Shown here: piece after piece, positions 15,537 through 16,118 of the stretch
Position numbering within the stretch: the stretch's first letter is position 1
Layout: every line of letters starts with the position of its first letter
DNA from: Pseudomonadota bacterium
GTDB taxonomy: Bacteria; SZUA-182; DTGQ01
Direction: 5' to 3'
Length of the DNA: 16,118 nt
NCBI GenBank assembly: GCA_030605265.1
Contig: JAUWIR010000026.1
Location: forward strand, 1 to 16,118
Position numbers and translations under genes: made by a program
The notes under the pieces: generated by a model
Databases searched by the model: none
What the model saw: the letters and a program-made list of their open reading frames with translations, nothing else
Told to the model about the DNA's origin: nothing

Positions 15537-15572
15537 AAGTATAGTTGGTTAATTTCTTCACAAACTATACTT
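15537..15572. repeat. Perfect 10-bp inverted repeat upstream of the cytochrome operon
   Basis: AAGTATAGTT (15537-15546) and AACTATACTT (15563-15572) are exact reverse complements separated by 16 bases. It lies 68-103 bases upstream of the chosen start of the 14-heme gene, so it is either an operator for a dimeric regulator or a hairpin in the mRNA leader. Both arms also contain -10-like hexamers on the minus strand (TATAGT, TATACT). Confidence 0.6.
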
Positions 15573-15595
15573 TTGGGTGTCCTTTCACAGGGTAC

Positions 15596-15622
15596 ATTTT
15601 ATTTTTTATGAGAGACTATCAA
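15596..15622 (-). promoter_or_regulatory. Candidate promoter of the cytochrome operon
   Basis: Read on the minus strand, TTGATA (15617-15622) and TAAAAT (15596-15601) form a -35/-10 pair with 15-base spacing. This is short, so the call is weak. It would give a leader of about 120 bases that includes the 10-bp inverted repeat. Confidence 0.3.
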
Positions 15623-15784
15623 GCGTAAATAAAAAAAATCTATTTGAAAGACCTCTAATCTTGTCTTCGGAGTGGGTAAATAACTTCATCGTTTCTATTT
15701 TGTAAATTAGGTTTTGTTTGAATAATCTGAGCTTTGAAGAATAAAGGTGGGGAGGAAAAATTTATGCGGCAGGGTGTATAATAT
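15623..15784. other. Intergenic stretch, no gene recognised
   Basis: AT-rich sequence between the divergent upstream side of the cytochrome operon and the terminator of the next minus-strand gene. On the plus strand a GGGGAGG site (15749-15755) precedes a five-codon frame (ATG 15764 to TAA 15781). Nothing downstream on that strand would make use of it, so it is probably chance. Confidence 0.4.
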
Positions 15785-15825
15785 TAAAGCGAAAAAGGGA
15801 TATATTTTATCCCTTTTTCGCTTTA
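15785..15825 (-). terminator. 18-bp hairpin terminator of the minus-strand Gln-rich gene
   Basis: TAAAGCGAAAAAGGGATA (15785-15802) pairs perfectly with the sequence at 15808-15825 around a 5-base loop. It begins 28 bases after the stop codon at 15854 on the minus strand. The T runs are inside the stem rather than in a clean tail, but position and stability support a transcript end. Confidence 0.7.
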
Positions 15826-15853
15826 GCTATTTATGTAATTTTATAAAAAAAGT

Positions 15854-16118
15854 CTAGAACATCCCTCCTAAAAGCCCTAATCCAAAAGGGTCCATGCCAG
15901 GCAGCCCAAGACCTAACCCGCCGGCAAGGGGATTCATCATCATCATCATCGGATCCATTCCGAATGGTAGTCCTGCAGGAAAGCCTTGTCCAGGAAAGCC
16001 TTGCTGTTGAGGAAAGTAGGTTTGCTGCTGTTGGTAAGGGTTATATTGCTGCTGCTGTTGGTAAGGGTTATATTGCTGCTGCTGCTGGTAAGGGTTATAT
16101 TGCTGCTGCTGCTGGTAA
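15854..16118 (-). CDS. 3' end of a Gln/Tyr/Pro-rich nonapeptide-repeat protein (partial at window edge)
   Basis: The minus strand is open from the window edge to a TAG at 15854-15856, giving the last 87 residues of a protein whose start lies beyond 16118. It opens with a tandem nonapeptide YQQQQQYNP (three copies), then a variant YQQQQTYFP. A QQQGFPGQGFPAGLPFG linker follows, then MDP with a run of five Met, and finally a Gly/Leu/Met-rich tail ending GLLGGMF. The only charged residues are two Asp. I do not recognise the family. The composition resembles prion-like or adhesive low-complexity proteins. Codon use alternates CAG and CAA, and the open frame continues through the repeats, supporting a real gene. 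A hairpin terminator follows the stop. Confidence 0.7.
   Translation of the reverse strand, partial: YQQQQQYNPYQQQQQYNPYQQQQQYNPYQQQQTYFPQQQGFPGQGFPAGLPFGMDPMMMMMNPLAGGLGLGLPGMDPFGLGLLGGMF
16033..16118. repeat. 27-bp in-frame tandem repeat
   Basis: Units starting GGTAAGGG recur at 16033, 16060 and 16087, and a fourth begins at 16114 and is cut by the window edge. The period is exactly 27 bases, equal to nine codons of the minus-strand gene. Units differ only by TTG/CTG (CAA/CAG, both Gln) changes. Such an array can gain or lose units without a frameshift. Confidence 0.9.

Noticed and set aside
15764..15781. Five-codon frame after a GGGGAGG site on the + strand
   Set aside because: It is followed by the terminator of the convergent minus-strand gene and no + strand gene, so a leader role is unlikely.
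15935..15956. Five CAT codons followed by GGATCC on the + strand, looking like a His-tag plus BamHI site from a vector
   Set aside because: On the minus strand this is an in-frame run of five Met followed (upstream) by Asp-Pro within an open reading frame that has its own stop and terminator. No other vector-like sequence is present.
16033..16118. Evenly spaced repeats resembling a CRISPR array
   Set aside because: The 27-base units follow each other without spacers and encode a nonapeptide in frame on the minus strand.

Overview
The window looks like chromosomal DNA of an AT-rich, Gram-negative, probably uncultivated anaerobic bacterium. Sigma-70 (RpoD) carries a spacer of roughly 210 residues between regions 1.2 and 2, as in proteobacterial-type RpoD and unlike the short SigA of Firmicutes. 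Multiheme c-type cytochromes with exported, periplasm-facing domains also fit a diderm. Desulfobacterota, Nitrospirota, Schekmanbacteria or Planctomycetota-like lineages are possible hosts. I cannot assign a phylum from the sequence alone.

Left part (1-5460, all on +): a housekeeping block. It holds rpsU (ribosomal protein S21), an intrinsic terminator, dnaG (primase) with its own promoter, rpoD, a CAU-anticodon tRNA with a strong terminator, a coiled-coil plus C4 zinc-ribbon protein (DUF164 type), and rnpB (RNase P RNA, bacterial type A). This is the macromolecular-synthesis arrangement rpsU-dnaG-rpoD, followed by RNA genes. Three of its four proteins start with TTG.

Middle part (5461-11083, +): accessory surface functions. 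A 428-base noncoding stretch with one perfect hairpin leads into a 1370-residue exported protein built of about eight carboxypeptidase-regulatory-like beta-sandwich modules. It has 17 Asp-Pro-Asn tripeptides and two C-terminal modules of the 'GLN-I/F' type. A 581-base noncoding stretch with hairpins, direct repeats and two consensus Shine-Dalgarno sequences precedes a 136-residue exported Tyr/Pro-rich protein. The mature form of that protein has no Lys, Arg, His or Glu. A bidirectional terminator closes this part.

Right part (11097-15600, -): a compact three-gene cytochrome operon. In transcription order it encodes a 14-heme exported cytochrome (two seven-heme halves), an inner-membrane fusion of an eight-heme domain to a diheme b-type cytochrome, and a membrane-anchored triheme cytochrome. 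The inferred role is electron transfer between the quinone pool and periplasmic or extracellular acceptors through about 25 c-hemes. A perfect 10-bp inverted repeat lies upstream.

The right edge carries the 3' end of another minus-strand gene. It encodes a Gln/Tyr/Pro-rich nonapeptide-repeat protein with a Met run and a Gly/Leu/Met-rich tail, also almost uncharged. The most unusual aspect of the window is the cytochrome operon flanked on both sides by uncharged low-complexity proteins, one with a clear signal peptide.
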